DNA from: CBDESM01 sp965205165
GTDB taxonomy: Bacteria; Chloroflexota; Dehalococcoidia; Bin125
Assembly: GCA_965205165.1 (NCBI GenBank)
Contig: OZ242037.1
Location: forward strand, 124,001-188,000
Direction of reading: 5' to 3'
DNA length: 64,000 nucleotides
In this document: positions 45,914 through 53,758 of the stretch, piece after piece
How the letters are laid out: every line of letters starts with the position of its first letter
Position numbering within the stretch: the first letter of the stretch is position 1
Translations under genes and position numbers: made by a program
Notes under the pieces: model-generated
The model's database searches: none
What the model was told of the DNA's origin: nothing
Seen by the model: the letters and a program-made list of their open reading frames with translations, nothing else

Positions 45914-47455
45914 ATGAGCGCCGCACCGAAGCCGCCCTTCCGCACGCTGCTCGTCGCCAACCGCGGCGAGATCGCGGTCCGCATCATCCGCGGCGCCCGC
46001 GACCTCGGCATCCGCACCGCCACGGTCTACTCCGATGCCGACGTCTCCGCCCGGCACGTGCGCCTGGCCGACGTCTCGGAGCGGGTCGGCGGGCCGGAGC
46101 CGGCCGAGAGCTACCTGAATGCCGAGGCGGTGCTGGCGGCGGCCGGGCGGATGGGCGCGGACGCGGTGCATCCGGGCTACGGTTTCCTCTCCGAGAACGC
46201 GGATTTCGCCCGCGCCTGCCGCGATGCGGGGATCGCCTTCGTGGGCCCCTCGCCGGAGGCGATCGAGCTGATGGGCGACAAGATCGCCTCGCGCCGCACG
46301 ATGCAGGCGGCGGGCGTGCCGATCATCCCGGGCACGGTCGACCCGGTCTCCGATCCGGCGGAGGTGCGCGCCATCGCGGAGGAGATCGGCTACCCGATCG
46401 CGCTCAAGGCCTCCGCCGGCGGCGGCGGGCGCGGCATCCGCGTGGTCGAATCGCCGGACGAGATCGACCGCGCGATCTCGCAGGCGCAGGACGAGGCGCG
46501 CACCGCCTTCGGCAACGAGGCGCTGTTCGTCGAGAAGCTGATCCGGCCGGCGCGGCACATCGAGATCCAGGTGCTGGCCGACAAGCAGGGCAACCGGATC
46601 GCGCTGGGCGAGCGCGACTGCTCGGTGCAGCGCCGCCGGCAGAAGCTGATCGAGGAGGCGCCCGCGCCGGGCATGACCGAGGAGCTGCGGGCGCGGATGG
46701 AGGAAGCCGCGATCCTGGCGGCCGACGCCTGCGGCTACGACTCGGCCGGCACCGTCGAATTCCTGGTCTGGGGCGACCAGTTCGCCTTCCTCGAGATGAA
46801 CACGCGGCTGCAGGTGGAGCATCCGGTGACCGAGCTGGTGCGCGGGGTCGATCTGGTGCAGGACCAGATCCGGATCGCGGCGGGCGAGGAGATCGGCTAT
46901 ACGGCGGAAGAGCGGCCGATCCGCGGCTGGTCGCTGGAGTGCCGGATCACGGCCGAGGACCCGTACCGCAATTTCATGCCCTCGGTCGGCCCGATCGCCT
47001 GGTTCCGCGAACCGGGCGGGCCGGGCGTGCGGCTCGATTCGATGCTCGCGCGCGGAGTCGGGGTGAGCCCCTACTACGACTCGCTGATCGGGAAGCTGAT
47101 CACCTACGGGGAATCGCGCGAGCAGTGCATCCGGCGGATGCAGCGGGCGCTGGGCGAGTACCTGATCCTCGGTGTCAGCACCTCGATCCCGTTCCATCAG
47201 GCGATGCTGGCCAGCGAGGCCTTCCTCAGCGGGGGGGTCGACACCGATTACGTCGAGGCGCATCCGCTGCTGTCGGAGGCCGATCGCCCGTGCAGCGACG
47301 TCGAGGCGGCGGTGGCGGGGGCGCTGTTCTTCCACACGCAGGGCGAGCTCGCGGAGCAGCAGCGCGGGATCGGGCTCCAGCGCCGGGCTTGGTCGCGCTC
47401 CGGCCGCGGGCGCCGCTTCCTCGGAGAGCAGGGATGGCGAAGAACTACCGGCTGA
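45914..47455 (+). CDS. accC: Biotin carboxylase subunit of acetyl/propionyl-CoA carboxylase
   Basis: ATP-dependent carboxylation of biotin on a carrier protein. 513 residues: FRTLLVANRGEIAVRIIRGARD start, DAVHPGYGFLSEN, GDKIASRRTMQAAGVP, ATP-grasp loop KASAGGGGRGIRVV, GERDCSVQRRRQKLIEEAPAP, FLEMNTRLQVEHPVTE with the catalytic Glu/Arg and MPSVGPI. A C-terminal extension of about 60 residues follows the biotin carboxylase domain, as in acyl-CoA carboxylase alpha subunits. It overlaps the biotin carrier gene by 22 nt. No carboxyltransferase gene is nearby. Confidence 0.94.
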   Translation: MSAAPKPPFRTLLVANRGEIAVRIIRGARDLGIRTATVYSDADVSARHVRLADVSERVGGPEPAESYLNAEAVLAAAGRMGADAVHPGYGFLSENADFARACRDAGIAFVGPSPEAIELMGDKIASRRTMQAAGVPIIPGTVDPVSDPAEVRAIAEEIGYPIALKASAGGGGRGIRVVESPDEIDRAISQAQDEARTAFGNEALFVEKLIRPARHIEIQVLADKQGNRIALGERDCSVQRRRQKLIEEAPAPGMTEELRARMEEAAILAADACGYDSAGTVEFLVWGDQFAFLEMNTRLQVEHPVTELVRGVDLVQDQIRIAAGEEIGYTAEERPIRGWSLECRITAEDPYRNFMPSVGPIAWFREPGGPGVRLDSMLARGVGVSPYYDSLIGKLITYGESREQCIRRMQRALGEYLILGVSTSIPFHQAMLASEAFLSGGVDTDYVEAHPLLSEADRPCSDVEAAVAGALFFHTQGELAEQQRGIGLQRRAWSRSGRGRRFLGEQGWRRTTG

Positions 47456-47958
47456 ACGTCGACCAGCAGCGCCGCGAGGTGTCCATCGAGGACGCCGGCG
47501 AGGGCCGCTACGCCATCTCGATGGACGGGGCGGAGCGGGAGGTCGTGCTCGAATCGCTGGACGACAGCACGCTGTTCCGGCTGCAGATCGACGGGCAGCG
47601 GACGCCGGTGGCGATCCGGCGCGAGGGCAGCACGCTGGACCTGTTCATCGGCCCGGACCGCTACACGGTGGAGATCGAGCGGGCGGCGGCCGGCGGCCTC
47701 AGCACGACCGCGCCGCGGCTGGAGGGGGAGGTGCGGATGTCCGCGCCGATGACGGGCCAGGTGACCGAGCTGCTGGTGGCCGAGGGGGACGCGGTGGAGG
47801 CGGAGGCGCCGCTGCTGGTGATCGTGGCGATGAAGATGAACAACGAGATCCGCGCTCCCGCGGCCGGCACGATCAGCGAGGTCAGCGTCGAGGCCGGCGC
47901 GGCGGTCGAGCAGGGCGACCCGCTGCTGGTGATCGAAGCCGCCGGCGCGGCGGAATAG
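47434..47958 (+). CDS. accB: Biotin carboxyl carrier protein
   Basis: 174 residues. The biotinyl domain occupies the last 75 residues (VRMSAPMTGQVTELLVAEGDAVEAEAPLLVIVAMKMNNEIRAP...), with the biotinylated lysine K134 in VAMKMNNEI. The N-terminal 90 residues form a small beta-rich domain (YAISMDGAEREVVLESLDDSTLFRLQIDG), like the BT-type interaction domain of acyl-CoA carboxylase alpha chains. Together with the upstream protein it equals a split alpha subunit. The start lies inside the accC end, so the two are coupled. Confidence 0.93.
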   Translation: MAKNYRLNVDQQRREVSIEDAGEGRYAISMDGAEREVVLESLDDSTLFRLQIDGQRTPVAIRREGSTLDLFIGPDRYTVEIERAAAGGLSTTAPRLEGEVRMSAPMTGQVTELLVAEGDAVEAEAPLLVIVAMKMNNEIRAPAAGTISEVSVEAGAAVEQGDPLLVIEAAGAAE

Positions 47959-47989
47959 ATCGATGCGGCGTTGATGCGGCGCGGGACGT

Positions 47990-48018
47990 TTGAAACGGCG
48001 GGCGGCTACGGCTACGCT
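47990..48018 (+). promoter_or_regulatory. Promoter of infC-rpmI-rplT
   Basis: TTGAAA (47990-47995) is separated by exactly 17 nt from TACGCT (48013-48018). Transcription would start near 48025, leaving a leader of about 55 nt before the proposed CTG start of infC. Confidence 0.6.
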
Positions 48019-48078
48019 TGATTTCCGCTAGCGTACGAAGTGACGGGCCGCGGAGGCGGCCCGGTCGAGGAGGATCCC

Positions 48079-48669
48079 CTGGCCAACAACGAGCAGCGCG
48101 TGAACGAGATGATTCGCGTGTACGAGATCCGCGTGATCGGCGACGACGGCGCGCAGCTGGGGGTGATGCCCACGCGGCAGGCGCTGGATCTGGCGCGCGC
48201 GCAGGGCTTGGACTTGGTGGAGGTCGCGCCCAACGCGCAGCCGCCGGTCTGCAAGATGCTCGATTTCGGCCGCTTCAAGTACGAGCAGTCGAAGCGGGAG
48301 CGGGAAGGCCGCAAGCGGCAGAAGGGCTCCTCGCTGCACGAGGTGAAGATGCGCCCGAACATCGGGCGGCACGACATGGAGGCGAAGGGGCGGACGGCGG
48401 CGCGGCTGCTGCGGCAGGGCGACAAGGTGAAGATTTCGGTGATGTTCCGCGGGCGCGAGATCACGCACCGCGAGATCGGGGTCGAGCGGATCGACGAGAT
48501 GCTGGAAACATTGAGCGAATCGGGCGTGCCGGTCGTGGTGGAGCGGCCGATCACGACGGAGGGGCGCTTCATGTCGGTGATCGTGGCGGAGGACAAGGCC
48601 GCGGCGAAGCGGGCGGAAACGGCGCCAACGGAAAGCGAGCCGGCGCATGCCGAAGATGAAAACGCATAA
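48079..48669 (+). CDS. infC: Translation initiation factor IF-3 (probable CTG start)
   Basis: Binds the 30S subunit and checks initiator tRNA and start codons. From the CTG at 48079 the protein has 196 residues: ANNEQRVNEMIRVYEIRVIGDDGAQLG, VEVAPNAQPPVCKMLDFGRFKYE (N-domain), then MRPNIGRHDMEAK and KVKISVMFRGREITH (C-domain). The CTG has GAGGAGG at 5 nt and sits where other IF-3 proteins begin, a few residues before the INEQIR-like motif. An in-frame GTG at 48040 has no ribosome binding site. IF-3 genes commonly use rare start codons for autoregulation. The C-terminal tail is acidic. Confidence 0.93.
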   Translation: MANNEQRVNEMIRVYEIRVIGDDGAQLGVMPTRQALDLARAQGLDLVEVAPNAQPPVCKMLDFGRFKYEQSKREREGRKRQKGSSLHEVKMRPNIGRHDMEAKGRTAARLLRQGDKVKISVMFRGREITHREIGVERIDEMLETLSESGVPVVVERPITTEGRFMSVIVAEDKAAAKRAETAPTESEPAHAEDENA

Positions 48670-48853
48670 GGGGGCGGCGAAGCGCTTCCGGATCACGCGC
48701 ACCGGCAAGGTGCTGCGGATGAAGTCGTCGCGCGGCCACAACAAGCAGCGCAAGCGCAAGCGCACCCTGCGCGAGCAGCAGCGCATGCACGAGGTGGCCC
48801 GCAAGGGCGACCAGAAGCGGGTCCGCAAGCTGCTGCCCTACGGCACCGACTAA
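48647..48853 (+). CDS. rpmI: Ribosomal protein bL35
   Basis: 68 residues, very basic: MPKMKTHKGAAKRFRITRTG start and the SSRGHNKQRKRKRTLR segment are diagnostic of L35. The ATG lies 23 nt before the infC stop, so translation is coupled to infC. Normal length; conventional infC-rpmI-rplT order. Confidence 0.97.
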   Translation: MPKMKTHKGAAKRFRITRTGKVLRMKSSRGHNKQRKRKRTLREQQRMHEVARKGDQKRVRKLLPYGTD

Positions 48854-48899
48854 GCGGGCCGGCCGCATCCGCGGCCGGGATCGAGCGGAGGATGGGAAC

Positions 48900-49271
48900 A
48901 TGCCGAGAGTCAGGGGCGGCCCGCGCGAGCGGCGGCGCCACAAGAAGGTGCTCAAGCAGACCAAGGGCCATCGCGGAGTGCGCCACCGCCTCTACCGCCG
49001 CGCCTCGGAGTCGCGGCTGCACGCGCTGAGCTACGCCTACGCGCACCGGCGCGAGCGCAAGGGCGACATGCGGCGCATCTGGATCCAGCGGATCAACGCG
49101 GCGGCGCGGCTCAACGGGGTCACCTACAGCGTGCTGATCAACCGGCTCAAGGCGGCGGGGATCGAGGTCGACCGCAAGGTGCTGGCCGAGCTGGCGGTCA
49201 ACGACCCGGCCGGCTTCGCCGCGATCGTGCGCCAAGCCAACGAGGCGGCGGGCGAGGCCGCGGCGGCTTAA
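48900..49271 (+). CDS. rplT: Ribosomal protein bL20
   Basis: 123 residues. MPRVRGGPRERRRHKKVLKQ, GHRGVRHRLYRRA, YAYAHRRERKGDMRRIWIQRINAAARLNGVTYS and INRLKAAGIEVDRKVLAELAVNDP are the L20 signatures. An L20-based repression of this operon, known in some bacteria, is possible, but I see no obvious L20-mimic RNA here. Preceded by GAGCGGAGGATGGGAAC. Confidence 0.97.
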   Translation: MPRVRGGPRERRRHKKVLKQTKGHRGVRHRLYRRASESRLHALSYAYAHRRERKGDMRRIWIQRINAAARLNGVTYSVLINRLKAAGIEVDRKVLAELAVNDPAGFAAIVRQANEAAGEAAAA

Positions 49272-49274
49272 CGC

Positions 49275-49317
49275 GAACCCGCCGCCTCCTCGCGGAAGCG
49301 GCGCGCGACCCGGGTTC
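49275..49317. terminator. Hairpin between convergent rplT and the CIRCE-controlled gene
   Basis: GAACCCG (49275-49281) pairs with CGGGTTC (49311-49317), and an inner GCCGC/GCGGC stem is possible. There is no T-tract on either side, so if it ends transcription it would do so by an atypical or Rho-dependent route. It lies in the 59-nt convergent gap. Confidence 0.35.
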
Positions 49318-49330
49318 CGATGGTTCGGGG

Positions 49331-49840
49331 CTAGGCGACCAAGGCAGGTTCGACCGGCTCCGGCGACGGCTCCAGCTGCATGTCCGGCAGTTCCGGCCGG
49401 GGCTGGTCGAGCTGGTTGAGCAGCCATTCGCCGTCGAAGCGGTCGTGCAGGGAGGGGACGACGCCGGCGAGGAAGCGGAAGCTGCGGCCGTCGAGGCCGT
49501 TGAGGATCGCGCCGAGTTCGGCTTCGCGGTTGCGCTCGCGCCAGCCCTGGGGCAGGTCGAGGAAGGCGTCGTCGAAGGCGCGGGCGATCACCAGCGCCTG
49601 CTCGCGGTCGAGCCGGAACAGGGCGCGCAGGCGGGTCAGCGCCCGCTCGTGCAGCAGGTCGGGCGTGGAGCCGCCCTCGAGTCGGGCCAGTGCGCGCATC
49701 GCCCGGCGCAGCTCGATCGGGGGCAGGGCCAGGGCGTCGTAGAAGGCTGCGCCCAGCTCGATGTGATCGGGCGCGTCGCAGATGCGGTGCACGACTTCGC
49801 TGATCGCTTCGGCGTTCATGGTCGTCTGATGGGTGGTCAT
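49331..49840 (-). CDS. Unknown protein under CIRCE (HrcA) control
   Basis: 169 residues, predicted all-helical and soluble, with no Cys-pair motif or membrane segment. Core: ISEVVHRICDAPDHIELGAAFYDALALPPIELRRAMRALARLEGG, then LLHERALTRLRALFRLDREQALVIARAFDDAFLDLP and GRSFRFLAGVVPSLHDRFDGEWLLNQL, ending in a Pro/Glu-rich tail. I recognise no family. Its own promoter region holds a perfect CIRCE inverted repeat 28 nt before the ATG, so heat-shock induction through loss of HrcA repression is expected. GGAAGGG precedes the ATG. Not obviously a chaperone or protease. Confidence 0.72.
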   Translation of the reverse strand: MTTHQTTMNAEAISEVVHRICDAPDHIELGAAFYDALALPPIELRRAMRALARLEGGSTPDLLHERALTRLRALFRLDREQALVIARAFDDAFLDLPQGWRERNREAELGAILNGLDGRSFRFLAGVVPSLHDRFDGEWLLNQLDQPRPELPDMQLEPSPEPVEPALVA

Positions 49841-49867
49841 CGGGGTTTCCCTTCCGTTGCAGCGAGA

Positions 49868-49894
49868 TTAGCACTCTCTTGGTAAGAGTGCTAA
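49868..49894 (-). promoter_or_regulatory. CIRCE operator (HrcA binding site)
   Basis: TTAGCACTC, 9 nt, GAGTGCTAA: a perfect match to the CIRCE consensus. It lies between pheT and the start of the 169-residue gene, 28 nt upstream of its ATG on the minus strand. A possible -10 box TACATT and a GATAGT are further upstream on the same strand. The surrounding 100 bases are clearly less GC-rich than the rest of the window. Confidence 0.93.
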
Positions 49895-49966
49895 CGGAAA
49901 ATCGCACCGACTATCGGGAATGTATATCGCTTGACAGTTCGAGATTGATTCGGGGCTGGATCAGCG

Positions 49967-52384
49967 TCAGGACGGCGCTTGGTTGTCGCGGAGCTGCGCC
50001 TTGAACTGCTTCTCCAAGCGGGCGACGATGCTGCGCCGCGCCCGCTCGACATCGCGCTCTTCCAGCGTTCGGTTCGGAGCGCGGTAGACCACGCGGTAGG
50101 CGAGCGACTTGAGCCCGTCGGGGATCGGCGGCCCGGAGTAGAGGTCGAACAGGTCTGCTGATTCGACCAGCGGATGGTCCAGGATCGCGTCCCGCAGAGC
50201 GCCGGCCGGCTGGCTTTCGTCCACGGCGAGGGCCAAGTCCTCAACCACCGGCGGGTACTGCGAGAGCGTCGGCACCTTGCCGGCGGCCCCCGCCCCCTCA
50301 AGCGCTTCGGATAGATTATGTAGCGCGATCTCGACCAGATATGCAGGACGTTCGAGGTCGAAGGCGGCGGCCATTTCGGCGGTCACCCGGCCGATGCTTC
50401 CGATAGCGGCTTCGGATAGCTTTATGTCGCCCGATTCCGATGGCGCGAGGCCCGCAATCGGGGCTGCCGATGGGGTCACTTCAAGGCTTGTGCCGAGTGC
50501 ATCGGCGAGGCCTTCGATCAGGCCCTTGGCGTCGAAGAAATCAAGCTCGCGGGCAGGGGCGTGGATACCCTGCGCGGCCTCGCCGCCGACCGCGATGATC
50601 AACATCCGCCGCTCCTCGGGCTGGCCGGGGCCGTGCGGGAGGAAGGCTTTGCCGATCTCGAAGAGGCGCAGCTCGGATCGCTCGGCGCGCCAGCCGCGGG
50701 CGAAGGCTCGCAGCATCGCGGGGCGCAGGCTGGTTCGCAGCAGCGGTGTTTCCGAGTTCATCGGATTGGCGAGGGCGAGCGCGTCGGACGGGGCCTGGAC
50801 GGTTTCCAGCTCGGCGGCGGCGGTCATCGGGTAGGTGATGATCTCGGTGCAGCCGAGCGCGGCCAGCGAGTCGCGGATGCGCTCGGCCAAGGCGCGTTCG
50901 GCATCGTCGTCGGGGTCGGGCACGCTACCGTGCAGGGGGGTGCTGGGCAGCCGGTCGTAGCCGATGATCCGCCCGATCTCCTCGACTACGTCATCGGGGT
51001 GCGAGAGGTCGGTGCGCCAAGGGGGGCAGGAGATCGCGTAGCGGTCGGGCGGCAGCCAGCGGTTGGGGATGCCCAAGGACTCCAGGATGCCGCGCACCTC
51101 TTCCACTGAAGGCTCGACGGCCAGCAACTGGCGGATGCGGCTTGCGGGGGTGATCACCTGCTCCGCGTGCGCCCGCGCGGGGTACTCGTCGACCAGGCCT
51201 GCGCAGATCGAACCGCCGGCGACCTCGGCGATCAGGCGGGCGGCGCGGCGGGCGGCCAGTTCGGCCAGTTCGGGGTTGAGCGATTTCTCGAAGCGCAGGC
51301 TGGCCTCGGTGCGCAGCTTGTGGCGCGCTCCGCTGCGCCGGATCGAGGCGGCCTCGAAATTGGCCGATTCCAGCAGCACCGTCGTGGTCGCGTCGGAGAC
51401 TTCGGAATCAGCGCCGCCCATGATCCCGGCCAGGGCGACCGGGCGCTCCGCGTCGGCGATCACCAGGTCGGCGGCGTCCAGCTCCAGCGTTGAGCCGTCG
51501 AGCAGGCCGATTTGCTCGCCGGCGGAGGCGCGGCGCACCACGATCCGCCGTTCGGTCAAGCGGTCGTAGTCGAACGCATGCAGCGGTTGGCCGTACTCCA
51601 TCAGGACGAAGTTGGTGACGTCGACGATGTTGTTGATCGAGCGCAGGCCGGCCGAATTGAGCGCCTCCTGCAACCAAGCGGGCGAGGGGGCGATGCGGAC
51701 GCCCTCGATGATTGCGGCGGCGTAGCGGGGGCAGCCGACGGGGTCCTCGATTTGGACCGAAGTCCGCTCCGCGGCCGGCGTCGGCGACTCCTCGTAAGCG
51801 ATCTCGGGCTCGCGGACGCCGGTGCCGGTCAGGGCGGCGGCTTCGCGGGCGATGCCGAGGATGGAGAAGTGGTCGGGGCGGTTGGGGGTCGGCTTGACGT
51901 CCAGCGAGACTTGGCCGATGGCCTCGGCCAGGGGGGTGCCGAGGGGGGCGTCGGTTTCGAGGACGAGGATGCCTTCGTGCTCGTCGGAGATGCCGAGTTC
52001 GCGTTCGGAGCAGACCATCCCCATCGACTGGACGCCGCGGATTTTGCTGCGCTTGAGCTTGCGGGTCTCGCCGCTCTGGGCGTCGATCAGGCGCGCGCCG
52101 ACTTGGGCGAAGGCGATGGTCTGGCCCTGGGCCAGATTGGGCGCGCCGCAGACCACGGTCAGGGGTTCATCGGCGCCGTAGTCGACGGTCGCCAGGCGCA
52201 GGCGATCGGCGTCGGGATGCCGGGCGACTTCGGCGACGCGGCCGACGACGACGTGCTCCCAATCGCCGGCGGAGCGCTCGATCGCCTCGACCTCGGCGCC
52301 GGCCATCGAGAGGCGGTGGGCGAGCTCCTCGACGTCGACACGGAGATCGACGTAGCGCTCCAGCCAGCTGATGGGGACCTTCAT
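49967..52384 (-). CDS. pheT: Phenylalanyl-tRNA synthetase beta subunit
   Basis: 805 residues with the full bacterial domain order: MKVPISWLERYVDL, the EMAP/OB-type tRNA-binding domain (VGRVAEVARHPDADRLRLATVDYG...VVCGAPNLAQGQTIAFAQVGA), B3/B4 editing domain (NRPDHFSILGIAREAAALTG, FVLMEYGQPLHAFDYDRL), B5 (RIRQLLAVEPSVEEVRGILESLGI), the catalytic-like core and the C-terminal ferredoxin-fold anticodon domain (KVPTLSQYPPVVEDLALAVDE). The ATG overlaps pheS by 4 nt. Confidence 0.97.
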   Translation of the reverse strand: MKVPISWLERYVDLRVDVEELAHRLSMAGAEVEAIERSAGDWEHVVVGRVAEVARHPDADRLRLATVDYGADEPLTVVCGAPNLAQGQTIAFAQVGARLIDAQSGETRKLKRSKIRGVQSMGMVCSERELGISDEHEGILVLETDAPLGTPLAEAIGQVSLDVKPTPNRPDHFSILGIAREAAALTGTGVREPEIAYEESPTPAAERTSVQIEDPVGCPRYAAAIIEGVRIAPSPAWLQEALNSAGLRSINNIVDVTNFVLMEYGQPLHAFDYDRLTERRIVVRRASAGEQIGLLDGSTLELDAADLVIADAERPVALAGIMGGADSEVSDATTTVLLESANFEAASIRRSGARHKLRTEASLRFEKSLNPELAELAARRAARLIAEVAGGSICAGLVDEYPARAHAEQVITPASRIRQLLAVEPSVEEVRGILESLGIPNRWLPPDRYAISCPPWRTDLSHPDDVVEEIGRIIGYDRLPSTPLHGSVPDPDDDAERALAERIRDSLAALGCTEIITYPMTAAAELETVQAPSDALALANPMNSETPLLRTSLRPAMLRAFARGWRAERSELRLFEIGKAFLPHGPGQPEERRMLIIAVGGEAAQGIHAPARELDFFDAKGLIEGLADALGTSLEVTPSAAPIAGLAPSESGDIKLSEAAIGSIGRVTAEMAAAFDLERPAYLVEIALHNLSEALEGAGAAGKVPTLSQYPPVVEDLALAVDESQPAGALRDAILDHPLVESADLFDLYSGPPIPDGLKSLAYRVVYRAPNRTLEERDVERARRSIVARLEKQFKAQLRDNQAPS

Positions 52385-53427
52385 CTCGGCGCGCCCGCGA
52401 ACTGGCGCAGGAAGCGGGGCTCGTTGGCGTAGAAGTTGCGGATGTCGCCGACGCCGTACTTGAGCATGGCCACGCGCTCGATGCCGATTCCGAAGGCGAA
52501 GCCGGTGTAGCGGTCGCCGTCGAGCCCGGCGGCTTCGATGATTTCGCGGTGGACCATGCCGCAGCCGAGCACCTCGAGCCATCGGTCCTGCCAGCGGATC
52601 GCCAGTTCGGCGCCGGGTTCGACGAAGGGGAAGTAGTCGCAGCGGAAGCGGGTTTCGATCTGCGGCCCGAAGAGGCGGTGGACGAAGGATTCGAGCGTGC
52701 CCTTGAGGTGGGCGAAGGAGAGGCCCTCGTCGATGGCGAGGCCCTCGATCTGGGTGAGCATCCACTCGTGGGTGGCGTCGACCGCCTCATGGCGGTAGCA
52801 GGTGCCCGGGACGATCACGCGGATCGGGGGATCGCGGCGTTCGAGGTAGCGGATCTGCATCGGCGAGGTGTGGGTGCGGAGCAGGAGGTTCGGGCCGCCG
52901 CGCTGGGAGTTGTCGACCCAGAGGGTGTCCCACATCTCGCGGGCGGGGTGGTCGGCGGGGATGCGGAGGCGGTCGAAGTTGTACTCCTCGAGTTCGACTT
53001 CGGGGCCGGCGACGACGTCGAAGCCCATGTCGCGGAAGGCGCGTTCCATCAGGCGGCGGGTTTGGGTGACGGGGTGGAGGGAGCCGAGCGGCGTGCGGCG
53101 GCCGGGCAGGGTCACGTCGATGGCGGGGCCGTCGTCGGAGGCGGCGAGTTCGGACTTGCGGCGATCGAGCGCGTCGGCGAGCAGGCCGCGGAGCCGGTTG
53201 GCGGCCGCGCCGGCGGCGGGGCGGTCGGCTTCGGGCAGGTCGCGGACGCCGCGCAGCAGTGCGGTGACGCGGCCCTTGCGGCCGAGCCAGGCCAAGCGCC
53301 AGGCTTCCAGCGCCGCCTCGTCGGATGCGCCGGCGAGCGCGCCGAGGGCTTCCGCTTCCAGATCCGCCGCCGCGCCGGTCGTCAATTGGCCCGCCTTCCG
53401 CAGGCAATCGTAGCCGCAAGATTGCAT
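52381..53427 (-). CDS. pheS: Phenylalanyl-tRNA synthetase alpha subunit
   Basis: Catalytic subunit, about 348 residues from the ATG at 53425-53427. The N-terminal coiled coil (DLEAEALGALAGASDEAALEAWRLAWLGRKG) leads to class II core motifs HPVTQTRRLMERAFRDMGF, GPEVELEEYNFDRLRIPADHPARE, LLRTHTSPMQIRYL, PGTCYRHEAVDATHEWMLTQIEG, VEVLGCGMVH-like (LEVLGCGMVHREI) and GFAFGIGIERVAML. A TTG at 53385, preceded by GGAAGG and a TACGAT box, fits the family start better and may be the true start (334 residues). Confidence 0.96.
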   Translation of the reverse strand: MQSCGYDCLRKAGQLTTGAAADLEAEALGALAGASDEAALEAWRLAWLGRKGRVTALLRGVRDLPEADRPAAGAAANRLRGLLADALDRRKSELAASDDGPAIDVTLPGRRTPLGSLHPVTQTRRLMERAFRDMGFDVVAGPEVELEEYNFDRLRIPADHPAREMWDTLWVDNSQRGGPNLLLRTHTSPMQIRYLERRDPPIRVIVPGTCYRHEAVDATHEWMLTQIEGLAIDEGLSFAHLKGTLESFVHRLFGPQIETRFRCDYFPFVEPGAELAIRWQDRWLEVLGCGMVHREIIEAAGLDGDRYTGFAFGIGIERVAMLKYGVGDIRNFYANEPRFLRQFAGAPR

Positions 53428-53494
53428 CGCGCACGCCCGTACCCGCGGCGCTTTGTAGACTCCGCTCGACACGCCGCGAACGGGGAGGTGCGCA

Positions 53495-53749
53495 ATGGCC
53501 GTCAAGAGTTACGTGCTGGTCGAGGCGGATGTCGGGACGGCCAAGCAGGTCGCGACGGCGCTGCGTGACCTGCAGACCGGCGACGCGTCGGGGATTCTGT
53601 CGGTCGAGCTGGTGACGGGGCCGTTCGACGTGATCTGCCTGGTGGAGGCGGAGGATCTGGCCGAGCTGGGGACGCAGATCACGGACGGGATCCAGAGCGT
53701 GGCGGGGGTCAAGCGGACGACGACCTGCCTCACGATCCAGGTCAGCTAG
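53495..53749 (+). CDS. Stand-alone Lrp/AsnC-type ligand-binding domain
   Basis: 84 residues: AVKSYVLVEADVGTAKQVATALRDL...VTGPFDVICLVEAEDLAELG...IQSVAGVKRTTTCLTIQV is the RAM (regulation of amino acid metabolism) fold found at the C-terminus of Lrp regulators. The DNA-binding helix-turn-helix is absent, so it may modulate a full-length regulator or act as an oligomeric amino-acid sensor. GGGGAGG lies 6 nt before the ATG; TAGACT at 53456-53461 is a candidate -10 box. Confidence 0.87.
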   Translation: MAVKSYVLVEADVGTAKQVATALRDLQTGDASGILSVELVTGPFDVICLVEAEDLAELGTQITDGIQSVAGVKRTTTCLTIQVS

Positions 53750-53758
53750 GCGCGGCCG

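Noticed and set aside
49920..49960. Plus-strand TTGACA as a -35 box
   Set aside because: No -10 sequence follows at 16-18 nt and the downstream gene is on the other strand.
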